From JAZNOL01 sp045580815 (lineage in GTDB: Bacteria > Bacillota > Clostridia > RUG12999), in the NCBI GenBank assembly GCA_045580815.1, contig JAZNOL010000070.1, positions 1-14,066 of the forward strand: a DNA stretch of 14,066 nt, written 5' to 3'. The notes beneath the pieces are model-generated. The model saw only the letters and a program-made list of their open reading frames with translations, was not told the DNA's origin and ran no database searches. Below are positions 7,701 to 14,065 of this stretch, in pieces. The translations under genes and the position numbers were made by a program. Every line of letters begins with the position of its first letter. The first letter of the stretch is position 1.

Positions 7701-8477
7701 AACTATTCAACAAAAGCATTTACTGTATCTCTTGACGACGGCAACTCAAGTTATGACCCGGCTGTTATGGCAATTATGAAAAAATACGGTATAAAAGGAA
7801 CATTTAATCTCACAGGTTCTGTATGGACAAATTATGCAGATTATGATTATCCGGATTTTGAAGTTGCAAACCATACAACACATATAGAAATGTATAACGG
7901 CTCATATACATATGACGACTGTGTTGCATCGATAGACGAAGGTTATAACCTGATTAAAGAAAAAACCGGAGGCGTTGAGTGTGAGGGCGTTATATGGCCG
8001 TACCGTGCACCTAAAAACTTAAGTTTCTGGACACAGCTTTATGATTATGTAAGCAGTAAATACGAATACGCCCGTGAAACAGGCGAAACATACGATTTCA
8101 GCATTCCTCTTGACTGGATGCAGTGGAGTGCAACTGCATGGTCGAGCAACTGGCGTACATACACTGACAGATTTATGTCGGCAGAATATACCGACGAACT
8201 TCAGCTTCTTGCTCTTGCAGGTCACGCATTTGACGAGCCGACAGGCGAAACATCAATGACTGACCTTTGCGAATATGTATTTTCCGAAGTTGCATCGGAT
8301 GAAAGAATCTGGAAAGCAACAAACATAGAGGTCTGCAAATACACAAAAGCTGTTAAAGCACTTGAAATAACAAGCAAAAACGTGTACAATCCCGATGAGG
8401 ATGTTACTGTTTATATGATTATTGACGGCAACCGATACGTTGCAGAGCCGCAAAGTTATGCAAAACCTGTAAACTGA
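4755..8477 (+). CDS. Secreted multi-domain polysaccharide deacetylase (NodB/CE4-like)
   Basis: This 1240-residue protein has a signal peptide (1-29, ending SASA). Three lectin-like repeats follow (about 33-306, 351-645, 650-885), with a PEPEPEPEPEE linker (327-337) after the first. A short domain at ~890-975 carries YDSDGRLV and KKLFVWDKATFEPL, a segment common in clostridial extracellular proteins. The C-terminal NodB domain is at about 985-1200. Its motifs are SLDDGN (992-997, metal Asp), NHTTH (1039-1043, two metal His), WPYRAP (1081-1086) and LAGHAFD (1154-1160). These match carbohydrate esterase 4 enzymes, which remove N- or O-acetyl groups from glycans using a metal ion. The substrate cannot be told; host, dietary or cell-wall glycan are all possible. 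There is no LPXTG or SLH anchor, so it is probably released. ATG 4755 is chosen over an in-frame ATG at 4632 because AAGGAGG precedes it, the signal peptide starts there, and the promoter lies between the two. Confidence 0.92.
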   Translation: MKNFKNIISLVITVAMLATMFALPMSASAADTPLFFDDMESHDLAASITGTADTTTPLIDGVWATSPVFGGTNGINNYCVRYDLLFGNIYNSNDGATTNKTIAIKPGNSNKDDYLSTLNLVSDFGDIENYSFSIDIRNSYAWSQTPVAGIRLADPADETNYYELALLTPQEPNDYVYQQYSGALAGCLPPRFTKVVGGTKSTAAIKANTEIPEQWAATAYSENNAVTILHQQDDYEMKTTYFTVTMTKIGDTVCWSVYDKVRDLTVWEASYSDEEALFDNMGLPQIFVYGNGADNVVFFDNAKLTAVDSDTFEIPDAATLVLPEETPEPEPEPEPEEPVVSTDATPDTPLYLFRDEIEGHPVYTPVGTKAEDINNNVPSYATGFGGNVSDVMVDGYWATSALLGGTEWFNDYCVQYDELTGNGWSGNGKAPIGYLNSTPDESNKVIALQPAYNEKGQLCVLNLTKNLGDAKDFIYSVDVRNFFSGTVNPVAGIRLADPTDDTSYYELALISKGEVYDVVHEAAKFEKPRFTKVESGNTHTAAVAASGNEPTEWKYVDYGNTGTASAMYKNDGYKTTWFTLTIAKKGNTIHWSIVDKAFNEVVWEDSFTDESPLFESMGRLQLFAYGAGKCQLPTFFDNIDVKKLGTKLFKYEEIADTFEDTIESVSGWTASGGVTFSLTKDKKLANNWGGGAEYDLDDSIIQLNANGGLSLIDYTAKTADSYSVDLRNYLYGGETSPVMGVRIADPENSQNYYELAIISPTTYVATAQDAAVSAPRFTKVIGGTVSTPAVSDIAPGEVAYIEKGSEKTASGSYIQDSKGGYATNWFNLEISKNGSDITFAVTDKETGSTIWSKTWTDDEVLFENAGKLQVFTYGGNAPVFINNVSGVIMGDSGLRIEASWVKNSGGAPFMATADYDSDGRLVNFVPVEAPKGTKGYYFSPSSLSMAGALKKLFVWDKATFEPLSEVAQYQEGDIGKCVVTFPNYSTKAFTVSLDDGNSSYDPAVMAIMKKYGIKGTFNLTGSVWTNYADYDYPDFEVANHTTHIEMYNGSYTYDDCVASIDEGYNLIKEKTGGVECEGVIWPYRAPKNLSFWTQLYDYVSSKYEYARETGETYDFSIPLDWMQWSATAWSSNWRTYTDRFMSAEYTDELQLLALAGHAFDEPTGETSMTDLCEYVFSEVASDERIWKATNIEVCKYTKAVKALEITSKNVYNPDEDVTVYMIIDGNRYVAEPQSYAKPVN
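4851..7409 (+). repeat. Three diverged lectin-like domain repeats in the deacetylase
   Basis: The repeats span about 4851-5672, 5805-6689 and 6702-7409. Shared blocks in order are DGVWATS/DGYWATS (first two), D(I/V/L)RN, PV(A/M)G(I/V)R(L/I)ADP, (N/S)YYELA, PRFTKV, WF or YF with an alternating strand, V-x-DK, LF-x-x-(M/A)G and a closing F(D/I)N. Repeat 3 lacks the N-terminal DGxWATS block. Divergence is far greater than between the two copies at 182-1903, so this is an older duplication. Confidence 0.85.
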
Positions 8478-8484
8478 TAAAAAC

Positions 8485-8516
8485 AAAAACGGTACAGTTT
8501 AAACTGTACCGTTTTT
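8485..8516. terminator. Bidirectional terminator between deacetylase gene and rbgA
   Basis: This is a perfect 32-bp palindrome, AAAAACGGTACAGTTT and its reverse complement, whose flanking A and T runs give a U-tail on either strand. It lies 7 bases after the deacetylase stop and touches the rbgA stop codon (8517-8519), so it can serve both convergent genes. Confidence 0.9.
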
Positions 8517-9365
8517 TTACATATTTGGCGATTCAAGAGATATTCTTCCCAGTTTGCATCCTCTGAACTCATCCATAAGTATATTTGCCGCACGCAATGT
8601 ATCAAGCTCGCCGCCGGAAATTAAAAATCCGCGTTTTTTTGCTATCATTTCAAGAATTTCATAATTCTTTAAATCTGCAATTTCATCAAGTTTATATCGC
8701 GTAACAAGATTTTCTTTATAATTTTCTTTCAAAAAATCTATAAGACGGCACGCCAGTTCTTCAACATCCATAATTTCGTCTTTAATTGCCCCGGTAAACG
8801 CCAGTTTAAGGGCAACATCGTCACTTTCAAACTTAGGCCACAAAATACCCGGCATATCAAGAAGCTCCATACCATCGCCCATTCGCAGCCATTGCTGACC
8901 TTTTGTAACACCGGGACGGTCGCCGGTTTTTGTTGCGGCTCTGCCGGCAATACGGTTGATAAGCGAGGATTTTCCTACGTTAGGAATTCCGCACACCATT
9001 ATTTTTGTGCTGCGATTTATTCCACGTTTTTTGTCACGTTCAATCTTATCTTTAAGTGCTGCCCTTGCTGCCGGAACAAGCTGATTTATGCCTTTGCCGG
9101 TTGCACAGCTTACTTCTATCGCCTTTATATTCTGAGATGCAAAGTAATTTATCCATTCTTTGTTTGTTTTTTCATCCGCCATATCGGATTTATTAAGAAT
9201 TATAACCCTCGGCTTATTTTCAAGAATTTTATCAATTTCGGGATTTCGTGACGAAAGCGGAAGCCTTGCATCAACAAGCTCTGCCGCAACGTCAATTATT
9301 TTAAGACTTTCACCCATAAGGCGGCGTGTTTTCGCCATATGCCCCGGAAACCACTGTAAATTCAT
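8517..9365 (-). CDS. rbgA: Ribosome biogenesis GTPase RbgA (YlqF)
   Basis: RbgA is a circularly permuted GTPase that binds the pre-50S subunit and drives its late maturation. The 282 residues show the permuted motif order: G4 NKSD (58-61), G5 SCA (86-88), G1 GIPNVGKSS (126-134), a GVTK switch (152-155) and G3 DMPG (170-173), followed by a helical C-terminal domain. The N-terminal MNLQWFPGHMAKTRR is the family hallmark and fixes the start at ATG 9365, with GGAGTG a few bases upstream; the longer open frame adds 17 unrelated codons. It lies 68 nt behind lepB on the same strand, the conserved Firmicutes order rplS-lepB-rbgA. The rnhB that often follows is absent. Confidence 0.96.
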   Translation of the reverse strand: MNLQWFPGHMAKTRRLMGESLKIIDVAAELVDARLPLSSRNPEIDKILENKPRVIILNKSDMADEKTNKEWINYFASQNIKAIEVSCATGKGINQLVPAARAALKDKIERDKKRGINRSTKIMVCGIPNVGKSSLINRIAGRAATKTGDRPGVTKGQQWLRMGDGMELLDMPGILWPKFESDDVALKLAFTGAIKDEIMDVEELACRLIDFLKENYKENLVTRYKLDEIADLKNYEILEMIAKKRGFLISGGELDTLRAANILMDEFRGCKLGRISLESPNM

Positions 9366-9393
9366 AATATCACTCCATATCCTTATAAAATAA

Positions 9394-9416
9394 TTGACCG
9401 ACACTTGGCCGGTCAA
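9394..9416 (-). other. Small inverted repeat between lepB and rbgA
   Basis: TTGACCG (9394-9400) pairs with CGGTCAA (9410-9416) around a 9-nt loop. The U-rich run after it on the minus strand is interrupted (TTATTTTAT), so it is at best a weak terminator or a processing hairpin that would lower rbgA expression relative to lepB. Confidence 0.4.
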
Positions 9417-9433
9417 AAATTAATTTAACATTG

Positions 9434-10156
9434 TCAATTCATTATTTTCATTTCGTCAAGAGGCCAAAATCTCACAACTGCCTCGCCTACAATCGACTTC
9501 TCCGAAACCACGTCAACCTCTTTCGTTCTGCTGTCTTTACTGTGATTTCTGTTGTCTCCCATTGCAAAAACATGCCCTGCCGGAACAGTAATCGGATATT
9601 GATGATTTCCTGCGTTCGAAGCCAAAATTCTTTCATTTATATATTCTTCGTCAAGCAGATTACCATCAACATACACGTCACATGTACCATCGGCAGTTTT
9701 GCGAATGTCTACCGTCTGTCCCTCAGTTGCAATAACACGTTTTATATACGGTTCTTCAGGATTGTTTCTTGGACGAAAAACTATAATATCGCCCACTTTA
9801 GGATTGTATCCCAATCTCCATACAACAAGACGTTCATTATTCTGCAGAGTTGGAACCATCGAGCTGCCCGACACTTTAACAAGTGTAAACACATACGAAC
9901 GAAGAAACATTGCAACAACAAGCGCAACAGCAATCGCCTGAGCCCATTCAAAAATTTCTGCTATCATGCTTTTTTCTTCCTTTTTTTTCGGTTTATCGCT
10001 CTGCTGTTCTGCCAAAACCGTCACATCTTCATCAGAAGATTGAGGCATCGCTTCTTCAACAAGCTCGTCTCTTTCGGATGATTCACTTATTTCGTTTATT
10101 TGTTTAATTTCAAAATTATTTTCGTTTTCGTTAAAACCGTTTTCGTTATTATTCAT
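9434..10156 (-). CDS. lepB: Signal peptidase I
   Basis: The enzyme cleaves signal peptides from Sec-exported proteins on the outer face of the membrane. It has 240 residues. The first ~62 are acidic, asparagine-rich and probably disordered, an N-terminal extension longer than in B. subtilis SipS. One membrane segment follows (about 68-86, AQAIAVALVVAMF). The catalytic Ser is S99 in SGSSMVPTL, and the general base is K139 in PYIKRVIA. The GDNRNHSKDSR box (200-210) is typical of S26 peptidases. ATG 10156 has a GGAG about 8 nt upstream. It sits between rplS and rbgA. A terminator separates it from rplS and I see no convincing promoter in the ~55 nt before it, so expression may depend on read-through. 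Confidence 0.95.
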   Translation of the reverse strand: MNNNENGFNENENNFEIKQINEISESSERDELVEEAMPQSSDEDVTVLAEQQSDKPKKKEEKSMIAEIFEWAQAIAVALVVAMFLRSYVFTLVKVSGSSMVPTLQNNERLVVWRLGYNPKVGDIIVFRPRNNPEEPYIKRVIATEGQTVDIRKTADGTCDVYVDGNLLDEEYINERILASNAGNHQYPITVPAGHVFAMGDNRNHSKDSRTKEVDVVSEKSIVGEAVVRFWPLDEMKIMN

Positions 10157-10214
10157 TTTTCATTCTCCGTTTCAGCACAGTCTTTAACTTGCCATCTCAT
10201 ATTTTCCGGTTTTA

Positions 10215-10251
10215 AAAAGATTGTCCGACAAAGCATAACTCTGCCGGACAA
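10215..10251 (-). terminator. Terminator or attenuator after rplS
   Basis: TGCCGGACAA (10242-10251) and TTGTCCGACA (10221-10230) form a 10-bp stem on the minus-strand transcript (one G-U pair, 11-nt loop), followed by UCUUUUUA. It lies 5 bases after the rplS stop and would set a high rplS to lepB ratio. Confidence 0.8.
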
Positions 10252-10256
10252 CTGAA

Positions 10257-10604
10257 TTAGTTGAGCTTTTCTTTAACTTTTGCAGCTTTACCAACTCTGT
10301 CACGCAGATAATAGAGACGTGCGCGACGAACTTTACCTCTTCTGATAACGTCAACTTTAACAACGTTAGGTGAGTGAATCGGGAAAGTTTTTTCAACGCC
10401 TACGCCGTAAGAAATACGACGTACTGTAAATGTTTCTGCTATGCCGCCGTTCTGTTTGCGGATAACAATGCCTTCAAACATCTGAATTCTTTCACGTGAA
10501 CCCTCTTTAATGAGGTTGTGAACTTTTACAGTGTCACCGATAGCAAACTTCGGAACTTCTGTTTTCATCTGTTCATCGCCGATTTTTTTAACGATTTCTA
10601 ACAT
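10257..10604 (-). CDS. rplS: 50S ribosomal protein L19
   Basis: L19 is a 50S protein located at the interface with the 30S subunit. The 115-residue product has the normal length and conserved blocks: PKFAIGDTVKVH, RIQMFEGIVIRKQ, FTVRRISYGVGVE, FPIHSPNV and the basic RRGKVRRARLYYLRD. ATG 10604 is preceded by AGGAGAG. It begins the rplS-lepB-rbgA group under its own promoter. The upstream partners usual in Firmicutes (rpsP, rimM, trmD) are not here; a divergent SLH-protein gene occupies that side. Confidence 0.97.
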   Translation of the reverse strand: MLEIVKKIGDEQMKTEVPKFAIGDTVKVHNLIKEGSRERIQMFEGIVIRKQNGGIAETFTVRRISYGVGVEKTFPIHSPNVVKVDVIRRGKVRRARLYYLRDRVGKAAKVKEKLN

Positions 10605-10676
10605 ATTTTTCTCTCCTCTTTCTGGGCGTTCTTGATGGTCATTTTTTACTCACCGTCAGCGGACCGTCCGTAATAC
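10605..10676 (-). promoter_or_regulatory. Possible L19 autoregulatory leader of rplS
   Basis: The ~72-nt leader between the inferred start site and rplS has a GC-rich segment (10647-10668 region) with overlapping self-complementary CGG/CCG triplets, in an otherwise very AT-rich gap. Firmicutes rplS genes are known to carry an L19 leader RNA in this position. I infer this from location and composition; I could not confirm the covariance pattern by eye. Confidence 0.4.
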
Positions 10677-10682
10677 CAAAAT

Positions 10683-10711
10683 ATTATATCACATTTTTTT
10701 GAAAAAATCAA
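10683..10711 (-). promoter_or_regulatory. rplS promoter
   Basis: On the minus strand, TTGATT (10711-10706), a 17-nt spacer and TATAAT (10688-10683) are present, with TGA before the -10 giving an extended -10 element. Confidence 0.8.
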
Positions 10712-10764
10712 GTGTTTTTTTGAAATTTTTTTTATTTATTTCTACAAATTTTTTTCAAAATATA

Positions 10765-10793
10765 TTGCATTTTTTTATTTAATGTGCTATAAT
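10765..10793 (+). promoter_or_regulatory. Promoter of the SLH-protein gene
   Basis: TTGCAT (10765-10770), a 17-nt spacer and TATAAT (10788-10793) with TGC just before give an extended -10. The inferred leader is ~29 nt. It diverges from the rplS promoter; the ~50 bp between them are long A/T-tracts. Confidence 0.8.
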
Positions 10794-10828
10794 TAGTATA
10801 TGTATAAATATAAGCCGGAGGTACACTT

Positions 10829-12571
10829 ATGAAAAAAACCAAAATTTTACTTGTATTGGCACTTATTTTATCCCTTTGCATCGGTGCATCTGCCGCATCG
10901 CTTACTGACATAAGCAGTCACTGGGCAAAAGACACAATCGAATCTATGGTTGAAATCGGTATCATCAAAGGTTATGACGACGGAACTTTCAAACCTGAGC
11001 AATCAGTTACAAAAACCGAAGGTCTTATCCTTCTTTCTCGTGTTTGCGGTTTTACTGATGAAAGCAGTGCTCAGTTTGCAGACATTGCATACGATACATA
11101 TTCTGATGTTTTATCAGACTATTCTACAAAATATGCAAAAGAAATCAGCTATCTGCTTTACACCGGTGCACTTTCTTCATCTGAGCTTGACAGTTACATC
11201 GCTGATGATGTAGCCAACCAACCACTTAAACGATACGAAGTCGCAAATCTGCTTGCAGGTGCACTCGGCGGAGACGACGGTGACTCATCATATCTCATTC
11301 GTTTTGCCGATTCTGCCGACATTCCGGCTGATGCTAAAGGCAGCGTTTCATATGTTTGTGAAAACGGTATCATGAACGGCATGACCGCTGATATGTTCGG
11401 TCCTCTTGAAAGTGTTACACGTGCTCAGATTGCAACACTTATTTACAGAATAATTCCTGTTCTTAACTATTCTTATGAAACAGGAATTATGTCGAGCTAC
11501 GACTCCGGTATTTTTAAAATGAAAGATTCTGAAGGCAGCACATCATCATATACATTGTCGTCTTCTGTAAAAACAGTAATTGACGGCAAAGTTGCATCAA
11601 TTGACGAAATTCCTGCCGGTTCTATTGTAAGACTCACTCACAGCGGCACAGACATTGTTTTTGTTGATGCAATTGCTCCCAACATTGAGGGCACAGCTTC
11701 CGGAATTTTTGTCGGTTCAAGCAAATTGACAGATGCCACTGTTGTTACTTTGAAAGATCCTACCACAAACGAAAAAACACAGTATCCTCTTGCAACAGTT
11801 TACAGTGTTGAGAAAAACGGTTCACCGTCAAATCTTGCTTCACTTACAACAAACGATTACGTTACACTTACACTGTCTAATGAAAAAGCAATTACTGTAA
11901 AAGTAACTCCCAAAAACGAAACTGTAAACGGCAAAATCAGTGCAATTTCGCTGTCCCCCACATTTACACTTACTCTTAACGACGAGGATGTTTACACAAC
12001 ATACGACAGCGTATATGTAAAACGCAACGGAAAAGTGGCTTCGCTGTCTGATATTCTTATCGGCGATAAAGTTACATTTACACTTGAATACGGCTATGTT
12101 TCCGAAATTGTTGCATCAAGCTCTTCAACAAACGTTTCCGGTTATATTCAGGAACTTGTAATTTCTGCAACTCCGTCAATTGTAATCAAATCAAACGGGG
12201 AAGAAACACGTTATTCACTTTTATCCGATGTTAAACTTTTGAAAAACGATGTTGAAGCAGAGGTTTATGACATCCGTGTAGGCGACTATGCTACAGTTAC
12301 AGTTGAAAGTGACACAGTTACAAAAATTTCGCTTTCTTCCTCTTCAACAACAGGCGGAAGCTTCAGCGGCACTGTTAAATATGTAAACACATCATACGGA
12401 TACATCACTCTTGAAGAATCCGAAATGTTTGTATTTACCGAAAAAGCAAAAATTCAGAACAGTGCAGGTAACGCCGTTACTCTCAAATCAATCACTCCCG
12501 GCAAAGAGGTTACTGTTTTCGGTGCTGAATCCGCAGGCAGTTATGTAGCAAGTCTTATTATTGTAAAATAA
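10829..12571 (+). CDS. SLH-domain cell-surface protein with beta-rich repeats
   Basis: This 580-residue protein has a signal peptide (1-22, ending GASA). Its SLH modules bind pyruvylated secondary wall polymer and hold the protein on the peptidoglycan. SLH 1 (about 27-72) is canonical: SSHWAKDTIESM, GIIKGYDDGTFKPEQSVTK. SLH 2 (about 98-145) is degenerate. SLH 3 (about 157-208) has ENGIMNGMTADMFGPLESVTRAQ in split form. Residues ~215-580 are rich in Thr, Ser and Val and read as three or four repeats of ~85-95 residues. Their pattern is NG-x-(V/A) then a D-I/L step and G-(D/S)-x-V/A-T strand, seen as VASIDEIPAGSIVRLT, KVASLSDILIGDKVTFT and EAEVYDIRVGDYATVT. No catalytic motif is visible, so a structural S-layer-type or scaffold role is likely. 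GGAGG (10817-10821) sits 7 nt before the ATG, and a terminator follows the stop. Confidence 0.92.
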   Translation: MKKTKILLVLALILSLCIGASAASLTDISSHWAKDTIESMVEIGIIKGYDDGTFKPEQSVTKTEGLILLSRVCGFTDESSAQFADIAYDTYSDVLSDYSTKYAKEISYLLYTGALSSSELDSYIADDVANQPLKRYEVANLLAGALGGDDGDSSYLIRFADSADIPADAKGSVSYVCENGIMNGMTADMFGPLESVTRAQIATLIYRIIPVLNYSYETGIMSSYDSGIFKMKDSEGSTSSYTLSSSVKTVIDGKVASIDEIPAGSIVRLTHSGTDIVFVDAIAPNIEGTASGIFVGSSKLTDATVVTLKDPTTNEKTQYPLATVYSVEKNGSPSNLASLTTNDYVTLTLSNEKAITVKVTPKNETVNGKISAISLSPTFTLTLNDEDVYTTYDSVYVKRNGKVASLSDILIGDKVTFTLEYGYVSEIVASSSSTNVSGYIQELVISATPSIVIKSNGEETRYSLLSDVKLLKNDVEAEVYDIRVGDYATVTVESDTVTKISLSSSSTTGGSFSGTVKYVNTSYGYITLEESEMFVFTEKAKIQNSAGNAVTLKSITPGKEVTVFGAESAGSYVASLIIVK

Positions 12572-12590
12572 TTAAACAATAACATATAAA
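12561..12590 (+). promoter_or_regulatory. Possible promoter of the phosphofructokinase gene
   Basis: TTGTAA (12561-12566), an 18-nt spacer and TATAAA (12585-12590) overlap the end of the SLH gene and the left arm of its terminator. A start site near 12597 would fall inside that hairpin, so this transcript would lack most of the left arm and escape termination. Without it, the gene would depend on read-through. Confidence 0.35.
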
Positions 12591-12624
12591 TTCCGCCGGT
12601 TTTATCACCGACGGAATTTATTTT
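12588..12624 (+). terminator. Terminator after the SLH-protein gene
   Basis: AAATTCCG-C-CGGT (12588-12600) and ACCG-A-CGGAATTT (12607-12619) form a 12-pair stem with one mismatch and a 6-nt loop, then ATTTTG. It lies only 28 bases before the ribosome-binding region of the next gene. Confidence 0.75.
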
Positions 12625-12651
12625 GAGCCATTACCGAAAGGATGAATTTTT

Positions 12652-13893
12652 ATGAAAAACTGTATTGTCGGTCAGTCCGGCGGACCAACCACAGCTATAA
12701 ACGCCTCTCTGTGCGGAGTTATCGCAGAAGCTGCACAGAACTCGACATTTGACCGTGTTTTCGGTTCACTTAACGGCATTGAGGGAATCATTGAAGAAAA
12801 CATGGTTGATCTTACTCCCATTGCTTCAGACGGCACTCTTGACCTTTTGAAAATCACTCCGGCATCATTTCTCGGTTCGTGCCGAAAAAAACTTCCCGGT
12901 GACTTAAACGACAGCATTTATCCGCAGATTTTTGATGTGTTTGAAAAATACAATATCGGGGCATTTTTCTACATCGGCGGCAACGATTCTATGGATACCG
13001 TCGGTAAACTGAGTGCATATGCTGAAAAAATCGGCTCAGATGTGAGAGTTATCGGTGTGCCGAAAACCATTGACAACGATTTGCCCACAACCGACCACAC
13101 TCCCGGCTTCGGCAGTGCCGCAAAATATGTGGCATCAACCATTCGCGAAATCGGCATTGACACAAGTGTCTATTCTTTAAAATCAGTTACAATAGTGGAA
13201 ATCATGGGCAGAGATGCCGGCTGGCTTACCGCATCATCTTCACTTGCGAGATGCGGCAATCTTACCGCACCTCATCTTATTTATCTGCCGGAAACTTCTT
13301 TTGATGACGACAAATTTATTAGCGATATAAACAAACTTCACGAAAAGGGTATAAACAGCATTATTGTAGCGGTTTCTGAAGGCATCCGATATGCAGACGG
13401 CACATATGTGTGCGAAAAAGCCGCTTCGGTCGGAAGTGACAATTTTGGCAATAAGATGCTCAGCGGAACGGCAAAATTCCTTGAAATTATGGTTAAAAAC
13501 CGCATAGGCTGTAAAGCCCGCGGCATTGAGCTTAATCTCCCCCAGCGTTGTGCCGGACATCTGCTTTCAAAAACCGATATTGACGAATCGTTTTCGGCAG
13601 GCGTTACCGCCGTTAAAATTGCCGCCGCAGGAGAAACCTCAAAAATGGTCTGCTTTACAAGGCTGTCGGATTCTCCGTATAAATGTGCCGTCGGCAGTAC
13701 AGATATAAAAAATGCACTTTTGCCCACAACGGAAATTCCTCTTTCCTGGATTGAAAACGGCAACGATGTAAACGAGCATTTTACAGCATATGCTCTGCCG
13801 CTTATTCAGGGTGAAATTACACCTGTTTTTGAAAACGGTCTGCCGAAATACTTAAACATAAAAGACCTTGACCTTGAAAAAGTGAAATTTTAA
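12652..13893 (+). CDS. pfp: Pyrophosphate-dependent 6-phosphofructokinase
   Basis: The enzyme phosphorylates fructose 6-phosphate to fructose 1,6-bisphosphate. Two sites mark it as PPi-using rather than ATP-using: GGNDSMDT (109-116) has Asp where ATP enzymes have Gly (GGDGS), and PKTIDND (137-143) has Lys where ATP enzymes have Gly. Because the PPi reaction is reversible, it can serve glycolysis and gluconeogenesis, common in anaerobes. Other family blocks are GQSGGPTTAIN (7-17), TPGFGSA (150-156) and MGRDAGWLTA (185-194). At 413 residues it fits the ~400-residue PPi class, longer than the ~320-residue bacterial ATP enzyme. AAAGGATG precedes the ATG. Cofactor choice is inferred from these two residues and not proven. 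The upstream neighbour is unrelated in function. Confidence 0.93.
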   Translation: MKNCIVGQSGGPTTAINASLCGVIAEAAQNSTFDRVFGSLNGIEGIIEENMVDLTPIASDGTLDLLKITPASFLGSCRKKLPGDLNDSIYPQIFDVFEKYNIGAFFYIGGNDSMDTVGKLSAYAEKIGSDVRVIGVPKTIDNDLPTTDHTPGFGSAAKYVASTIREIGIDTSVYSLKSVTIVEIMGRDAGWLTASSSLARCGNLTAPHLIYLPETSFDDDKFISDINKLHEKGINSIIVAVSEGIRYADGTYVCEKAASVGSDNFGNKMLSGTAKFLEIMVKNRIGCKARGIELNLPQRCAGHLLSKTDIDESFSAGVTAVKIAAAGETSKMVCFTRLSDSPYKCAVGSTDIKNALLPTTEIPLSWIENGNDVNEHFTAYALPLIQGEITPVFENGLPKYLNIKDLDLEKVKF

Positions 13894-13907
13894 ATTTCAG
13901 ATATTTT

Positions 13908-13952
13908 AAAAGAGGCTGTAGCAAAATGAAATTTTTTGCTACAGCCTCTTTT
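13908..13952 (+). terminator. Strong terminator after the phosphofructokinase gene
   Basis: There is a perfect 19-bp stem, 13908-13926 with 13934-13952, with a 7-nt loop and A/T runs on both ends, so it could also stop transcripts arriving from the right. The GGCTGTAGC core nearly matches the tyrS terminator stem (GGCTGTGGC). Confidence 0.92.
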
Positions 13953-13980
13953 GGGGCGAAAGAAAAATAGTGCAGAATGG

Positions 13981-14065
13981 ACAAACTGAAGTCGGGCAAG
14001 GCTTAAAAAGCCTTGCCCGACCATGCCCGACGGCGTACAGAGGTACGCCGAGAGGTGAAGTTTGT
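13981..14065. repeat. Multi-hairpin intergenic element at right edge
   Basis: An outer pair, ACAAACT (13981-13987) and AGTTTGT (14059-14065), encloses two perfect hairpins. The first is a 14-bp stem (13991-14004 with 14008-14021, loop AAA). The second is an 8-bp stem CGGCGTAC / GTACGCCG (14031-14038, 14043-14050, loop AGAG). TGCCCGAC occurs twice (14014-14021, 14024-14031), allowing an alternative fold. It is GC-richer than its surroundings, has no U-tail and no open frame. It may be a dispersed palindromic repeat of this genome, a small RNA, or the edge of something continuing past the window. Confidence 0.6.

Noticed and set aside
9431..10081. A 216-codon plus-strand frame opposite lepB.
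   Set aside because: It lies wholly antisense to a clear signal peptidase gene, is Phe/Cys/His/Arg-rich as expected for a reverse-complement shadow, and has no ribosome binding site.
13338..13763. A 141-codon minus-strand frame inside the phosphofructokinase gene.
   Set aside because: It is a shadow of the conserved coding frame with no ribosome binding site.
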